NCBI RefSeq assembly: GCF_019904135.1
Contig: NZ_JAIOGQ010000008.1
Location: 62,001 to 126,000 of the forward strand
Reading direction: 5' to 3'
Origin: Paenibacillus caui
GTDB taxonomy: Bacteria > Bacillota > Bacilli > Paenibacillales > Paenibacillaceae
DNA length: 64,000 nt
Shown here: positions 35,999-45,248 of the stretch, one piece after another
Layout of the letters: the number at the start of each line of letters is the position of its first letter
How positions within the stretch are numbered: position 1 is the stretch's first letter
Made by a program: the position numbers and the translations under genes
The notes under the pieces: model-generated
Database searches by the model: none
What the model was told of the DNA's origin: nothing
The model's input: the letters and a program-made list of their open reading frames with translations, nothing else

Positions 35999-36955
35999 TT
36001 AACGCTCCACGGACACAGGCACCTGCACCTGTCCCAGAATGGACTGCAGCACTGCCCCGGAATGAGAATTGTCCAGTCTGGATTCAGGACGGAGCAAAAT
36101 CCGGTGGCCAAGCACCCAAGGAGCGAGCTGCTTAATGTCATCAGGAAGCACAAAATCCCTGCCGCCCAGAAAGGCGTATGCCTTGACCGCGCCCAGAAAG
36201 GCGAGGGAAGCCCGCGGGCTTGCTCCCAGCAGAACAGCTTCATGCTCCCGGGTGCTGCGTACAATTTCCAGCAAGTATTCCGTCACCGCATCGCTGATGT
36301 GTACCTTTCGGATTTCCTGCTGGATTTCGGCAATCCGGAACATGTCCGTTACCGGCGTCAAGGCATCTGCCGGCTGTCCGTACTGGTGGGAGAGCATCAT
36401 GATTTTTTCGGTATCCGCATCAGGATACCCCATCGTAATTTTGATCATAAAACGGTCAAGCTGCGCTTCCGGCAGTATGTAGGTGCCTTCAAAATCAATC
36501 GGATTTTGGGTGGCGCACAGCATAAAAGGATGAGGCAGCGGATAAGTAACGCCGTCAACGGTTACTCCGCGTTCCTCCATTACTTCCAGAAGGGCGGATT
36601 GCGTCTTGGTTGTCGCCCGGTTAATTTCGTCGGCAAGCAGGATATTCGTCATGACAGGCCCCGGACGAAATACAAACTTCTCTTCATGGGGATGATAGAT
36701 GGATACTCCCGTAATATCGCTCGGCAGAATATCCGGATTGCACTGAATCCGGCGGTACTCTCCATTCATGGACCTTGCCAGCGCTTTGATCAATTGGGTT
36801 TTGCCTGTTCCCGGCACGTCTTCAATAAGCACGTGTCCTCCCGCCAGAAGAGCGGTAAGGAGCAGCTTGATTTCAAACGACTTGCCCAGGATACAGGATT
36901 CCAAGTTCTTTCTTACGGCGGATATTACAGCTATTGATTCAGGGTTCAAGGGCAT
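35999..36955 (-). CDS. MoxR-family AAA+ ATPase
   Basis: 318 residues from the ATG at 36955, chosen for the GGGAGG site 8 bases upstream; the frame is open further 5' but that part is not coding-like. Walker A EDVPGTGKT, Walker B LLADEINRA, sensor CATQNP, and the MoxR-specific GTYILPEAQLDRF. It probably acts as a chaperone on the DUF58 partner. Confidence 0.94.
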   Translation of the reverse strand: MPLNPESIAVISAVRKNLESCILGKSFEIKLLLTALLAGGHVLIEDVPGTGKTQLIKALARSMNGEYRRIQCNPDILPSDITGVSIYHPHEEKFVFRPGPVMTNILLADEINRATTKTQSALLEVMEERGVTVDGVTYPLPHPFMLCATQNPIDFEGTYILPEAQLDRFMIKITMGYPDADTEKIMMLSHQYGQPADALTPVTDMFRIAEIQQEIRKVHISDAVTEYLLEIVRSTREHEAVLLGASPRASLAFLGAVKAYAFLGGRDFVLPDDIKQLAPWVLGHRILLRPESRLDNSHSGAVLQSILGQVQVPVSVER

Positions 36956-37135
36956 GTCGGCATCCTCCCATATCAGCTTGATCGAATAGAATATAATGAC
37001 TTTCATGATGTGAGAAACAAAACTGCTGGATAAACAACAGTTTCTCTTATTATTGTACATGATAAAGGAGTAAGAAGTACATGTGACATCTGCTTTAAAT
37101 GCGCCATAATCTTCCATGATATTACAGAGGCACAC

Positions 37136-37184
37136 AAAGAAGCCCCCAGTCACGCCAAAGTGCGTGGTTCTGGAGGCTTCTTTT
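37136..37184 (-). terminator. Terminator of the spoVA operon
   Basis: Long arms around AAGAAGCCCCCAG and CTGGAGGCTTCTT with an inner CACG/CGTG; lies 14 bp past the spoVAE stop codon. Confidence 0.8.
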
Positions 37185-37197
37185 ATTGTGGAGAATT

Positions 37198-37548
37198 TCA
37201 GCCCTTGGGACGAACGACAAGCGCGGCAAGAAACGAGAAGATGATCGCCGAGGATATGCCTGCGCTAGTGACGTCAAATATCCCTGTAATGACGCCAACC
37301 CAGCCGTCGCGATGCAGCTCGCTCAAGGCGCCGTGAACCAGCGAATTACCGAAGCTTGTAATCGGAACGGAAGCGCCTGCTCCTGCAAATTTGACAAGAG
37401 GCTCGTACCAGCCGAAGGCATCCATGATGGCACCGCCTACAACCAATGCGCTCATCGTGTGCGCCGGAGTAAGTTTGGCTACATCAAACAGCAGCTGGCC
37501 GATGACGCAAATCGCCCCCCCGATAATAAATGCCCACAAAAATATCAT
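37198..37548 (-). CDS. spoVAE: Stage V sporulation protein AE
   Basis: 116 residues, three to four hydrophobic helices (FLWAFIIGGAICVIGQLLF; HTMSALVVGGAIMDAFGWYEP; GASVPITSFGNSLVHGA). Part of the SpoVA channel in the spore inner membrane that moves dipicolinic acid. Its ATG follows the spoVAD stop codon directly (TAAATG), with AAGGAGG upstream. Confidence 0.95.
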   Translation of the reverse strand: MIFLWAFIIGGAICVIGQLLFDVAKLTPAHTMSALVVGGAIMDAFGWYEPLVKFAGAGASVPITSFGNSLVHGALSELHRDGWVGVITGIFDVTSAGISSAIIFSFLAALVVRPKG

Positions 37549-38565
37549 TTATAATCCCTCCTTTTCTATTGCAACCGCATGCGCGATGCATGGAATCGAC
37601 TCTCCCTGCTGATAGGACAGCGGCGACAAAAGCGCTCCTGTAGCTACAATCAGCACACGGTTAAGGTCTCCTTTTTGGATCCGCTTCAGGATATGACCGT
37701 AGGTCACGACGGCTGAGCAGCCGCAGCCGCTGCCCCCGGCAAAAACGTAAGGCTGCTTCCCCCGGTCATAAATCATCAGCCCGCAATCCTGAAAATCGGT
37801 CTGATCCATGAAAGTACCATCCTGTTTCAGAATATCCTTCACAATAGGCAGGCCTACTGCGGCCAAGTCCCCCGTTACGATCAAATCGTAATCTTGCGGA
37901 GTTTTCCCTGTGTCCCGAAAATGGGCCACAATCGTATCCGCCGCGGCAGGGGCCATCGCCGCCCCCATGTTGAACGGATCGGAAATCCCCAAATCCTGAA
38001 TTTTTCCGATCGTGGCATGCGTTACTCGGGGGCCGCTCCCCTTTGCGGAAACGACAGCGCAGCCGGAACCCGTGACGGTGTACTGCGCCGTCGGCGGCTT
38101 TTGCGAGCCGTATTCCGTCGGATACCGGAACTGCTTCTCCACCGTACAGTTATGGCTTGCGGTGCCTGCCAAGACATACCCCGCGTTGCCGCTGTCCACC
38201 ATCAGGGATGCGAGGGCAAGGCTTTCCATCGAAGTCGAGCAGGCCCCGAAGACACCCAGGTATGGAGCCCCGAACGTCCGTGCGGCAAATGAAGCGCTGA
38301 TGATCTGGTTCATTAGATCGCCGCCGACAAAGTACTGCAGCTGTTCTTTCGAGATGCCCGCTTGCATGATCGCTATGCTGCCGGCATGCTCAAGCAGCTT
38401 GCGCTCGGCTTTTTCCCATGTCGTCTCGCCCAATTCCAGGTTGTCGAATACATAGTCGAAATCAGCCGCAAGGGGTCCTTTTCCTTCATCGGGCCCAACG
38501 ACCGCAGAAGATCCGATAATGGCCGGCTTCGAGGAAAATTCCCAGGTCTGAGAGCCGATAAGCAT
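37549..38565 (-). CDS. spoVAD: Stage V sporulation protein AD (dipicolinic-acid-binding)
   Basis: 338 residues from the ATG at 38565, which overlaps the spoVAC stop (TGATG). Thiolase-like fold: FGACSTSMESLALASLM, GTASHNCTVEKQFRYPTEYG, VTGSGCAVVSAKG and VFAGGSGCGCSAVVTYG. SpoVAD binds dipicolinic acid on the outer leaflet side and is essential for its uptake into the forespore. The longer open frame upstream is antisense-like shadow within spoVAC. Confidence 0.96.
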   Translation of the reverse strand: MLIGSQTWEFSSKPAIIGSSAVVGPDEGKGPLAADFDYVFDNLELGETTWEKAERKLLEHAGSIAIMQAGISKEQLQYFVGGDLMNQIISASFAARTFGAPYLGVFGACSTSMESLALASLMVDSGNAGYVLAGTASHNCTVEKQFRYPTEYGSQKPPTAQYTVTGSGCAVVSAKGSGPRVTHATIGKIQDLGISDPFNMGAAMAPAAADTIVAHFRDTGKTPQDYDLIVTGDLAAVGLPIVKDILKQDGTFMDQTDFQDCGLMIYDRGKQPYVFAGGSGCGCSAVVTYGHILKRIQKGDLNRVLIVATGALLSPLSYQQGESIPCIAHAVAIEKEGL

Positions 38566-39068
38566 CACAAGTGCCTCACTTGAATGCCGAATATGGCGTA
38601 TATAACACCAACAATAAAGGCGGCCACGACCCCGAATACGATTACCGATCCGGCCAGCTTGAACATGTTGGCTCCGACGCCGAGCACCAGTCCTTCCGTG
38701 CGGCTTTCCAGCGCGGACGAGCACATGGAGTTGGCAAATCCCGTTACCGGTACGGCCGAACCGGCCCCTGCCCATTGGGCAATTTTATCGTATACGCCCA
38801 TGGAGGTGAGGATAATGGAAAGAATAATCATCACGGCGACTGTAGGATTGGCAGCCTCTCTTTCGGTCATGTCAAAAACCGCTTTGAAAAATTCCTGAAC
38901 CGCTTGACCGATCACGCATATGACTCCTCCCGCCAGAAACGCACGAACACAGTTGGCGAAGACATTTCTTGAGGGCTCGTGTTTTTTGGCGATTTGCTTG
39001 TAGTTCTTGGCATCAAGCGATAAGGAGTTAAGCTTGACTTTCGACCCCGGTCTCGTTTTGGTTCCCAT
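38565..39068 (-). CDS. spoVAC: Stage V sporulation protein AC
   Basis: 167 residues with a basic N-terminus and several membrane helices (AFLAGGVICVIGQAVQEFF; NPTVAVMIILSIILTSMGVYD; GSAVPVTGFANSMCSSALE). The mechanosensitive-channel-like component of SpoVA. An AAAGGAGG site precedes the ATG. Only the AC-AD-AE core is present, without AA, AB, AF. Confidence 0.95.
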   Translation of the reverse strand: MGTKTRPGSKVKLNSLSLDAKNYKQIAKKHEPSRNVFANCVRAFLAGGVICVIGQAVQEFFKAVFDMTEREAANPTVAVMIILSIILTSMGVYDKIAQWAGAGSAVPVTGFANSMCSSALESRTEGLVLGVGANMFKLAGSVIVFGVVAAFIVGVIYAIFGIQVRHL

Positions 39069-39171
39069 AACTGTATCCTCCTTTGCAGCAATATGATTTT
39101 CTCCGAAGTTATTATCTGTTTATTGGCCTAATGTTATGTTTGTTAAATGATCCACCCGGTAAAAAATATGG

Positions 39172-39229
39172 AAAAAAAACGACTCACCCGCTTCGGAAGG
39201 TTTCCCTTGATCCGAGAGGTGAGCCGTTT
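39172..39229 (-). terminator. Terminator of the 28-residue membrane-peptide gene
   Basis: Arms AAACGACTCACC (39177-39188) and GGTGAGCCGTTT (39218-39229) with one mismatch, and on the minus strand eight Us follow. The orientation fits the tiny gene just upstream. Confidence 0.85.
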
Positions 39230-39251
39230 CATTGACAATAAATACATGAAT

Positions 39252-39338
39252 TTATACATATAGCAATTGCAAAATAATAACAAGCAGAATAAACAAAATA
39301 CAGATCAATAGCCACTGCCTTTGGTTGTTCTTCAGCAT
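39252..39338 (-). CDS. 28-residue single-pass membrane peptide, probably sporulation-specific
   Basis: The frame encodes MLKNNQRQWLL, a hydrophobic stretch of about 18 residues (ICILFILLVIILQLLYV) and a stop. GGAGG lies 7 bases before the ATG. A perfect sigma-K-type promoter precedes it and a strong terminator follows, so it is a self-contained transcription unit of about 200 bases. The hydrophobic run resembles that of YjcZ-type tiny sporulation proteins, but the glycine/tyrosine-rich head of that family is missing. A mother-cell or coat-associated membrane peptide is inferred from promoter type and its position next to spoVA. Confidence 0.72.
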   Translation of the reverse strand: MLKNNQRQWLLICILFILLVIILQLLYV

Positions 39339-39375
39339 ACCAGCGCCTCCGCTTTTCGTTAATCAGGCCTGTGAG

Positions 39376-39403
39376 TATATTATGCACGCGAGTTCGCTAT
39401 GGT
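39376..39403 (-). promoter_or_regulatory. Sigma-K-type promoter of the membrane-peptide gene
   Basis: On the minus strand AC, exactly 17 bases, then CATAATATA, matching AC-N16/17-CATAnnnTA at every fixed position. It lies about 38 bases upstream of the start codon. Confidence 0.65.
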
Positions 39404-39527
39404 GTCTCATCAAAGGTGAAAAGGCATAATCATGCCCCGGCAATCAGGGTGCAGCCTGAAAGTCCTCGTGTCATGGACAAGACTTCGTTCTTGGTTCATA
39501 CTAGACTAGAAGAAAGGAGAGTACATA

Positions 39528-40601
39528 ATGGAACAGAAAACATTGGAACTTTTCAAGCAGCTAACGGAGTTTTCGTCCGTCTCGGGATTTGAAAGGGAGC
39601 TCCGCGGATTTGTGAAGCAGCAGATGTCAGCCTATACGGAGGAATTCGTTCAGGATCGTCTGGGCAGCCTGTTCGGCGTGCTGCGCGGCGACGAGAACGG
39701 TCCAAAGGTCATGGTTGCGGGGCATATGGACGAAGTCGGATTTATGGTGTCAGGCATCAGCAATAATGGCATGATTTCGTTTCAGCCGCTCGGCGGTTGG
39801 TGGAGCCAAACGGTGCTTGCGCAAAGACTCCAGATTATAACACCAAAGGGTCCCGTAACAGGCGTTGTCGGGTCTATTCCACCCCATTTGCTGGACGAGT
39901 CCCAGCGCAACAAGCCGATGGACATCAAGCTTATGTATCTGGATGTCGGGGCGGACAGCCGGGAGGAAGCGGAAAGCTTCGGCATCGGTCTCGGGATGCA
40001 AATCGTACCGATTTGCGAGTTTACCCCCCTCTCGAATCCAAAGAAAATCATGGCCAAAGCGTGGGATAATCGTTACGGGGTCGGCCTGGCTATCGAACTG
40101 ATGGAAAAGGTACACAAAGAAAAGCTTCCTAACGTGCTTTACTGTGGGGCAACCGTTCAAGAGGAACTGGGCCTCCGTGGTGCCCGTACGGCAGCCAATC
40201 TGATTCAGCCCGATGTATTTTTTGCGCTTGACGCAAGCCCCGCCAACGATATGACCGGCGACAAGCAGGCCTTCGGGCGTTTGGGAGACGGTGCGCTGCT
40301 GCGGATTTTCGACCCGACCATGCTGACACACCGCGGTATGGTGGAATATGTTCAGGATACGGCTGAAACGCATAAAATCAAATACCAGCATTTCATTTCC
40401 AGAGGCGGAACCGATGCCGGGCAAGTGCATCTTAGCGGAATCGGCGTTCCATCGGCGGTGATTGGCATCTGCTCCCGCTATATTCATACTTCTTCGTCGA
40501 TTATCCATACGGATGATTACGCGGCGGCCAAAGAACTGCTCACCAAGCTTGTACTCGGCCTCGACCGAACAACGCTCAATACCATTCTGGAGCGGGCTTA
40601 A
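39528..40601 (+). CDS. M42-family aminopeptidase (glutamyl aminopeptidase type)
   Basis: 357 residues, full length. Zinc ligands are visible in [13 protein letters not shown] (His, Asp), KAWDNRYG (bridging Asp), the general-base pair in [21 protein letters not shown] and [12 protein letters not shown]. These cytosolic tetrahedral peptidases trim short peptides. AAAGGAGAG site before the ATG. Monocistronic; similar to YsdC/YhfE proteins of Bacillus. Confidence 0.93.
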   Translation: MEQKTLELFKQLTEFSSVSGFERELRGFVKQQMSAYTEEFVQDRLGSLFGVLRGDENGPKVMVAGHMDEVGFMVSGISNNGMISFQPLGGWWSQTVLAQRLQIITPKGPVTGVVGSIPPHLLDESQRNKPMDIKLMYLDVGADSREEAESFGIGLGMQIVPICEFTPLSNPKKIMAKAWDNRYGVGLAIELMEKVHKEKLPNVLYCGATVQEELGLRGARTAANLIQPDVFFALDASPANDMTGDKQAFGRLGDGALLRIFDPTMLTHRGMVEYVQDTAETHKIKYQHFISRGGTDAGQVHLSGIGVPSAVIGICSRYIHTSSSIIHTDDYAAAKELLTKLVLGLDRTTLNTILERA

Positions 40602-40962
40602 AAAGGAAGAGTTTCATAGCAGCAAATATTCCCCGTAAAGTGACGAGAAAGCTCTGCAGCTTGAACCGGTTGCTTTGCGGGGAGCTCCTAGTTTTTATAA
40701 CCCCCAAACCCCGGATTGTCGTGCAGGCTTCGGTAGTTCGGCGCCTCTTTTGGCGGTTAATATTTGTATACGCTTTTATTTTTTTGATATTTCCCTCCAT
40801 TTACCTCTTGCTTTCCATTCAGGACCTAAATCAGGAAGAAGAATTGACTCATAAATATTCCCCGTTTGGCGCAAATTGGAATCTTAGGTGCAACTATTTG
40901 GGACACTTCCTCGTCAAGAGATTGACTCCTAAAAATTAACCAATAAGAGGTGATTTGGAAAA
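40602..40962 (+). other. Intergenic stretch between aminopeptidase and SLH genes
   Basis: No convincing gene. A hairpin formed by CCCCGTAAAG (40631-40640) and CTTTGCGGGG (40673-40682) followed, after 9 bases, by TTTTT may terminate the aminopeptidase transcript. The phrase AAATATTCCCCGT occurs twice (about 40625 and 40855). A TTGACT occurs twice (about 40845 and 40922) without a clear -10 partner. Confidence 0.4.
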
Positions 40963-41895
40963 ATGAAATCCTTACGCATGCTGCTTCTGACCTTCCTCCT
41001 TCTCCTGACGGCAGCTGTCCCGGCTTGGGCCTTCTCGGATACGCAGTCCGATGAAAATGCCGCGAAAATCGATTCTCTTAAGGATGCAGGCATTATTAGC
41101 GGAGAACCCGGAGGGAAATTCAATCCGCAGGGAAGTCTCTCCTATGCCTCCGGCGTTTCAGCCATCGTCAAAGGCCTGAAATTAAACCTTGACGGCTACA
41201 AATTTATTCGGCCGCCGAAGGCGAGCGACTCTTTCCCTAACGTGAAAGATGACGCCTGGTATTCGAACGCATTCGTAATCGCCAGCGTCAATGGTCTGGG
41301 TATTCCAAAGAATGTTCAGCCAAATCAAGCCATGTCCCGCGAGGTATTCGCGCATTTGCTGTCCCAGGCGATTAACAAAACCGGAATCTATCCGACCATC
41401 CTGAAATTTACGGAAATCAAGGACGGCCCATCTATTACGCCGGCTTATTCCAGCAGTATTCAGCATCTGCTGGGTATCGGAATTTCCTTGCTGGACAAGG
41501 ACGGTAATTTCCTGCCTAAAAAGGCGATCAGCCGGAGCACCTCCGCCGGGTGGCTGTTTGACAGCATTGAATATGTAAACAAAATGAAAGAATCAGAGAA
41601 TGTTCCCGTTCCGGGAAAGGATCCCCTTTCGCAATACTCGGTCTCGACAGTAAAGATCAATGACAAGATTTCGGAGGTAACCATCACTGCACAGGCGCCT
41701 ACTCCCGGTTACTCGCTGAAGATCAGTTCGATCCAGTTCAAAGGCGATCAGGCTGTTATTTATACCACAGTGACAAAACCTGATCCCGGCAAGATTGTGG
41801 CGCAGGTCATCACCGAAGTGAAAGTCACAACCTATATTTCGTCAGCTTTTGCACCTGTGCTGGGAAATGCCAGCGCCAAATCCGGGGTTAAATAA
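40963..41895 (+). CDS. Secreted S-layer-homology protein with PrcB-like C-terminal domain
   Basis: 310 residues. Signal peptide with cleavage after PAWA. Residues about 25-200 contain SLH-like repeats (KIDSLKDAGIISGEPGGKFNP; SFPNVKDDAWYSNAFVIASVNGLG; AMSREVFAHLLSQAI), which anchor proteins to pyruvylated cell-wall polymers. The last 85 residues (ITAQAPTPGYSLKISSIQFKGD, VITEVKVTTYIS) resemble the PrcB C-terminal domain thought to bind or stabilise proteases. GAGGTG site before the ATG. It has its own terminator. Confidence 0.85.
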   Translation: MKSLRMLLLTFLLLLTAAVPAWAFSDTQSDENAAKIDSLKDAGIISGEPGGKFNPQGSLSYASGVSAIVKGLKLNLDGYKFIRPPKASDSFPNVKDDAWYSNAFVIASVNGLGIPKNVQPNQAMSREVFAHLLSQAINKTGIYPTILKFTEIKDGPSITPAYSSSIQHLLGIGISLLDKDGNFLPKKAISRSTSAGWLFDSIEYVNKMKESENVPVPGKDPLSQYSVSTVKINDKISEVTITAQAPTPGYSLKISSIQFKGDQAVIYTTVTKPDPGKIVAQVITEVKVTTYISSAFAPVLGNASAKSGVK

Positions 41896-41963
41896 GCAAA
41901 GGCAAACGGCCATTTGGCCGGGCCTTGACCCTTGCTGCATTCAGCCGAGTGAGCAGCAAAGAC

Positions 41964-42007
41964 AAAAGGCAGTCCAAAACCTGAAACCGTTTTGGACTGC
42001 CTTTTTT
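41964..42007. terminator. Bidirectional terminator, SLH gene / MFS operon
   Basis: Arms of about 15 bp (AAGGCAGTCCAAAAC and GTTTTGGACTGCCTT) with a 7-base loop; six Ts on the plus side and four on the minus side. Confidence 0.9.
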
Positions 42008-42047
42008 GTATGGACTATGGACTAACGCGCTCTATCCGGCGAATTAC

Positions 42048-43547
42048 CTAAAGGCCTATCGATGAAGAATCCGCTGTCCGTTTCCGGCGGGCCTGGCGAA
42101 AGAAAAACAGCAGCAAAAGCAGAAACATGATGACAAGCAGCGAGCATAATGTAAAAACAGTGCGGTATCCGCTTAACCCCGCTTGTCCGGCCGCCTTCGA
42201 TAAGGCCTGATTCGAAAGCAGCGCGCCTGCGGCCGCCGTGCCGAACATCATGCCCAAATTTCGCGACAAAGCGAGGAGGCTGCTGATGAGCCCCATATGG
42301 CTTGGCGGTGTGCGGCTCATCACAAGGCTGTTGTTCGGCGAGGATATCATCCCCATCGCTGCGCCCATCAGCACGATCAGCACAACGATTGCAGCCGGCG
42401 GAAATGAAGGTGACAGAAAGCCAAGCGCGGCCAGCGACGCCGCCATAACCGTCATGCCCCCGGCCATCCAAGGAAGGGGGCCATTCTTATCCGAACGGCT
42501 GCCGCTCAGCGGAGCGGACAGAATAAGTGCCAGCGGATAGCCCATCATGATCAGCCCTGTTCCCGCTGGACTGACGCCGAGCTGTGTTCGCAGAAACACA
42601 GGCAGCAGGAGCTGAACCGCAAAAGCCGACATGTAGCTTGCTATCGTAATCATAATCCCGGTATTGGAGCCGGGATCGCGGAGCAGCTCGGGTTTGATGA
42701 ACGGTGTTCTATCGCCGCTCTTCCCGGCCCTTTCTTCCGCATCCCCCCATCTTGGAGACCTGCACCAAAGGGCAAATGCCGTCATCCCCGCGCAAAATAA
42801 CAGTAGCAGAAGCAGAGTTGCCGGGGAGGTCCATCCCCAGCGGCTTCCTATGCTGAGCGCCGTTACCAGGCCCGTCACCGCCGCGGCAAACAGCGCCGCC
42901 CCGGTCAAATCCAGACCGGCATGACCGCTTTGCCCGTCGCGGGGAATAAGGCGCTGCGCCAGAAGCCACGCTACCGCTGCAACGGTGGCCAGAAGCCAAA
43001 AATTCAATCGCCAGGAGAACCACTCGATGAGCAAGCCGCCCAGACTGGGGCCCGCCATCGACCCTCCAGCCACAAAGGTGCTGATCAGGCCAAGCGCTTT
43101 GCCGCGCTGATGGTTCGGAAACACCGAAACGATCAGCGCCATGTTCGTTGCCTGATACATGGAAGCCCCCAGTCCCTGGACCATCCGAAAAACAACCAGC
43201 AGGCCGAAGGAAGGAGCCCACGCGCAGCAAAAAGCGCCAAGCATAAAGATGAAATATCCGGCATTGTGAATCTTTCGTTTTCCAAGCGAATCCCCAAGCT
43301 TCCCCATCACGGGCAGGCAGACCGTAATGACGAGCAGATAGACAGTAATAACCCACTGGGTTGGCCCGATGCCTGTCCCAAAGTCAGCGGCGATATCAAC
43401 AAGGGCAATGTTGAACATGCCTGCCGACAGATTCGACAGAAACGCTCCGAGACAAATGATATAGGGAACTAGAAACCGCGCATGCTTCCCTGTAGTTTCC
43501 CGGTAACCGATCAGCGCAGGGCTGCCGCTTTTCGGCTGTATTCCCAC
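42048..43547 (-). CDS. MFS drug/metabolite exporter, DHA2 (14-helix) type
   Basis: 499 residues with about 14 hydrophobic helices. Motif A-like GKLGDSLGKRKIH after helix 2, RMVQGLGASMYQ in helix 4 and GPSLGGLLIEWFSWRLNFW in helix 5 (motif C of antiporters) mark a proton-driven exporter. GTG start with GAGGT upstream; it overlaps the cysteine hydrolase gene by 37 bp, so it belongs to the ABC-importer operon. It may export a product or analogue of the imported compound. Confidence 0.9.
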   Translation of the reverse strand: MGIQPKSGSPALIGYRETTGKHARFLVPYIICLGAFLSNLSAGMFNIALVDIAADFGTGIGPTQWVITVYLLVITVCLPVMGKLGDSLGKRKIHNAGYFIFMLGAFCCAWAPSFGLLVVFRMVQGLGASMYQATNMALIVSVFPNHQRGKALGLISTFVAGGSMAGPSLGGLLIEWFSWRLNFWLLATVAAVAWLLAQRLIPRDGQSGHAGLDLTGAALFAAAVTGLVTALSIGSRWGWTSPATLLLLLLFCAGMTAFALWCRSPRWGDAEERAGKSGDRTPFIKPELLRDPGSNTGIMITIASYMSAFAVQLLLPVFLRTQLGVSPAGTGLIMMGYPLALILSAPLSGSRSDKNGPLPWMAGGMTVMAASLAALGFLSPSFPPAAIVVLIVLMGAAMGMISSPNNSLVMSRTPPSHMGLISSLLALSRNLGMMFGTAAAGALLSNQALSKAAGQAGLSGYRTVFTLCSLLVIMFLLLLLFFFRQARRKRTADSSSIGL

Positions 43548-44143
43548 GCTTGAATGACCTCTGGTGTATCTGTCACCGTACCGAAGTACTCCTCAATATT
43601 CTGGAGTGTCATTTCATGCGCTTCCCGGGAATACGAAGCACAGGCATCCTTCAGAAGAACGATATGATAATCCAGCATAAAGCCGTCGCGGGCCGTTGAC
43701 TCTACACACACATTAGTGCTTACTCCCGTCACCACAAGCGTATCAATCTGAAGGGTGCGCAGTACAGAGTCCAGACGCGTATTCACAAAAGCGCTGTAGC
43801 GATGTTTGTTCACTATGAATTCCCCTTGCTCCGGCTGGACCTCGAAAAATTCCGCTCCCCAGCTCCCCGTACGGCAAACCGCCGCGGATTTCCCGGCCGA
43901 CCGGGTAGCCCAGGCTTCCGAGTCCGTAGCCTCTTCATGAAAAGTCTGAATGAAGATGACCGGCACTTTCTGCTTTCTGGCTTCTGCCAGCAGCCGGTGC
44001 AAATTCGGCATCATGTCTCTGACCCCGCTGACATCTGCTCCTCCCAGGCCCAATGCCCCTTCCGGATGGCAGTAATCATTTTGAACATCGACTACCAGTA
44101 CCGCGGCTCTACGGCCAAGGATCAACTCTTCCAATGTTATCAT
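43511..44143 (-). CDS. Cysteine hydrolase, isochorismatase-like
   Basis: 210 residues. Catalytic triad of the family is visible: Asp in VLVVDVQNDY, Lys in FIVNKHRYSAF and Cys in VTGVSTNVCVESTARDG, with the usual cis-peptide before it. Members hydrolyse amides or ureido compounds (RutB, N-carbamoylsarcosine amidase, nicotinamidase). Lying 22 bp after the ABC binding-protein gene, it probably acts on the imported compound, possibly a ureide or pyrimidine breakdown product. The exact substrate cannot be read. Confidence 0.88.
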   Translation of the reverse strand: MITLEELILGRRAAVLVVDVQNDYCHPEGALGLGGADVSGVRDMMPNLHRLLAEARKQKVPVIFIQTFHEEATDSEAWATRSAGKSAAVCRTGSWGAEFFEVQPEQGEFIVNKHRYSAFVNTRLDSVLRTLQIDTLVVTGVSTNVCVESTARDGFMLDYHIVLLKDACASYSREAHEMTLQNIEEYFGTVTDTPEVIQAWEYSRKAAALR

Positions 44144-44165
44144 CCAGGTTCACCCCGTCAGTTCA

Positions 44166-45206
44166 TTATTTGCCTTGATTGACAAACTGCATGTCCACCA
44201 AATTCGCATAGCTGTAATCACCGGTGAAAATTCCGGTTTTGATCATAACATCCATATCCTGGTTGACGGCTGCCTCGGAAATTCGGGCGTCCGGGCTCCA
44301 CAGGTTGTCCGCATAAGCTCTGCCCAGCGCTGCCTGGACCGCTTCATCAGTAAGCGTAGGGAACTCGGCTTTCAAATCCTTCTTGGCCAGTTCCTTGTCG
44401 GACTGAACCGCTTTGAGAGCTTCCAGAATCGCGTTCGCGAATTTCTGTACCGTTTCCGGGTCCTTTTCAATCGTAGATTTCTTGACGCTAAGCACCGAAT
44501 ATGAGAAATCCCCCAAATCATGAAACTTGTAAAACGGCTCTTCCCACACCCCTTTGGAGATGCCGTCGCTTACTTGCGGCTCCGCTCCATTTGCGATATC
44601 GGCCGCTCCCTGCTGCACCATGGTCACTACAGTGGAAGCGTCCGCGGGCTCCAGCAGCGTCACATCCTTTTCAGGATCGAGTCCAAGGCTGATCAGGAAA
44701 TAACGGGTCAGCAGATTAGGCGTTCCTCCATGCCGACCTGCCGCAATCTTTTTACCTTTGAGAAACGCCTTCAGATCCTCGGGCGAACTGCTGGCTGGTG
44801 CCATTCCCTTCTTGGCCACCAAATAGACATTCGCCCGGTTGACCACATTTGCGATCGACACGATCGGATCCGAGCTGTTTCGGCTGGCCAGCGCATTGGA
44901 TTCGACTCCCCCGATCACTCCCCAGGCATCGCCGCTGACAACCGCAGTAACGTGGGCGCCTCCTGCTGCCTGTATAACCTCTACATCCAGTCCTTGTTTG
45001 GCAAAATATCCTTCACGCTGCGCTACATACAGCGGAAGATACCCGGTAGAATGCAGCGGCTCGGCGATAACGATTTTCTTGAGCTTGCCTTCCGCAGCAG
45101 CAGCGTCAACCGTCCCCGGCTCCTTTTTGCTACAAGCGGAAAGCAGACCTGCCATCATGGCGAGCACAAGCAGAAACGGTAAAATGGCTCTCTTGTTCCT
45201 CATCAT
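44166..45206 (-). CDS. ABC transporter substrate-binding lipoprotein (NMT1/SsuA type)
   Basis: 346 residues. Lipoprotein signal peptide with lipobox LLSAC (Cys about residue 25). The body is the NitT/TauT/THI5-like periplasmic-binding fold: STGYLPLYVAQREGYFAKQGLDVEV, VIGGVESNALA, KGKKIAAGRHGGTPNLLTRYFL, MVQQGAADIANG. Captures the ligand outside the membrane for the permease encoded downstream of the ATPase gene. Ligand class could be nitrate, sulfonate, pyrimidine/thiamine precursor or ureide. Confidence 0.92.
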   Translation of the reverse strand: MMRNKRAILPFLLVLAMMAGLLSACSKKEPGTVDAAAAEGKLKKIVIAEPLHSTGYLPLYVAQREGYFAKQGLDVEVIQAAGGAHVTAVVSGDAWGVIGGVESNALASRNSSDPIVSIANVVNRANVYLVAKKGMAPASSSPEDLKAFLKGKKIAAGRHGGTPNLLTRYFLISLGLDPEKDVTLLEPADASTVVTMVQQGAADIANGAEPQVSDGISKGVWEEPFYKFHDLGDFSYSVLSVKKSTIEKDPETVQKFANAILEALKAVQSDKELAKKDLKAEFPTLTDEAVQAALGRAYADNLWSPDARISEAAVNQDMDVMIKTGIFTGDYSYANLVDMQFVNQGK

Positions 45207-45248
45207 ACGATTCCCCTTCTCCCTTTCTTTTGGTTAAATGAGTTTCAT

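Noticed and set aside
37549-38775. Longer spoVAD reading frame with an N-terminal extension of about 70 residues
   Set aside because: The extension is the out-of-frame shadow of spoVAC and has no start signal; the ATG at 38565 couples to the spoVAC stop.
40640-40939. 99-codon frame between the aminopeptidase and SLH genes with a hydrophobic stretch
   Set aside because: GTG start without a binding site; composition is AT-rich intergenic and a possible terminator hairpin overlaps its start.
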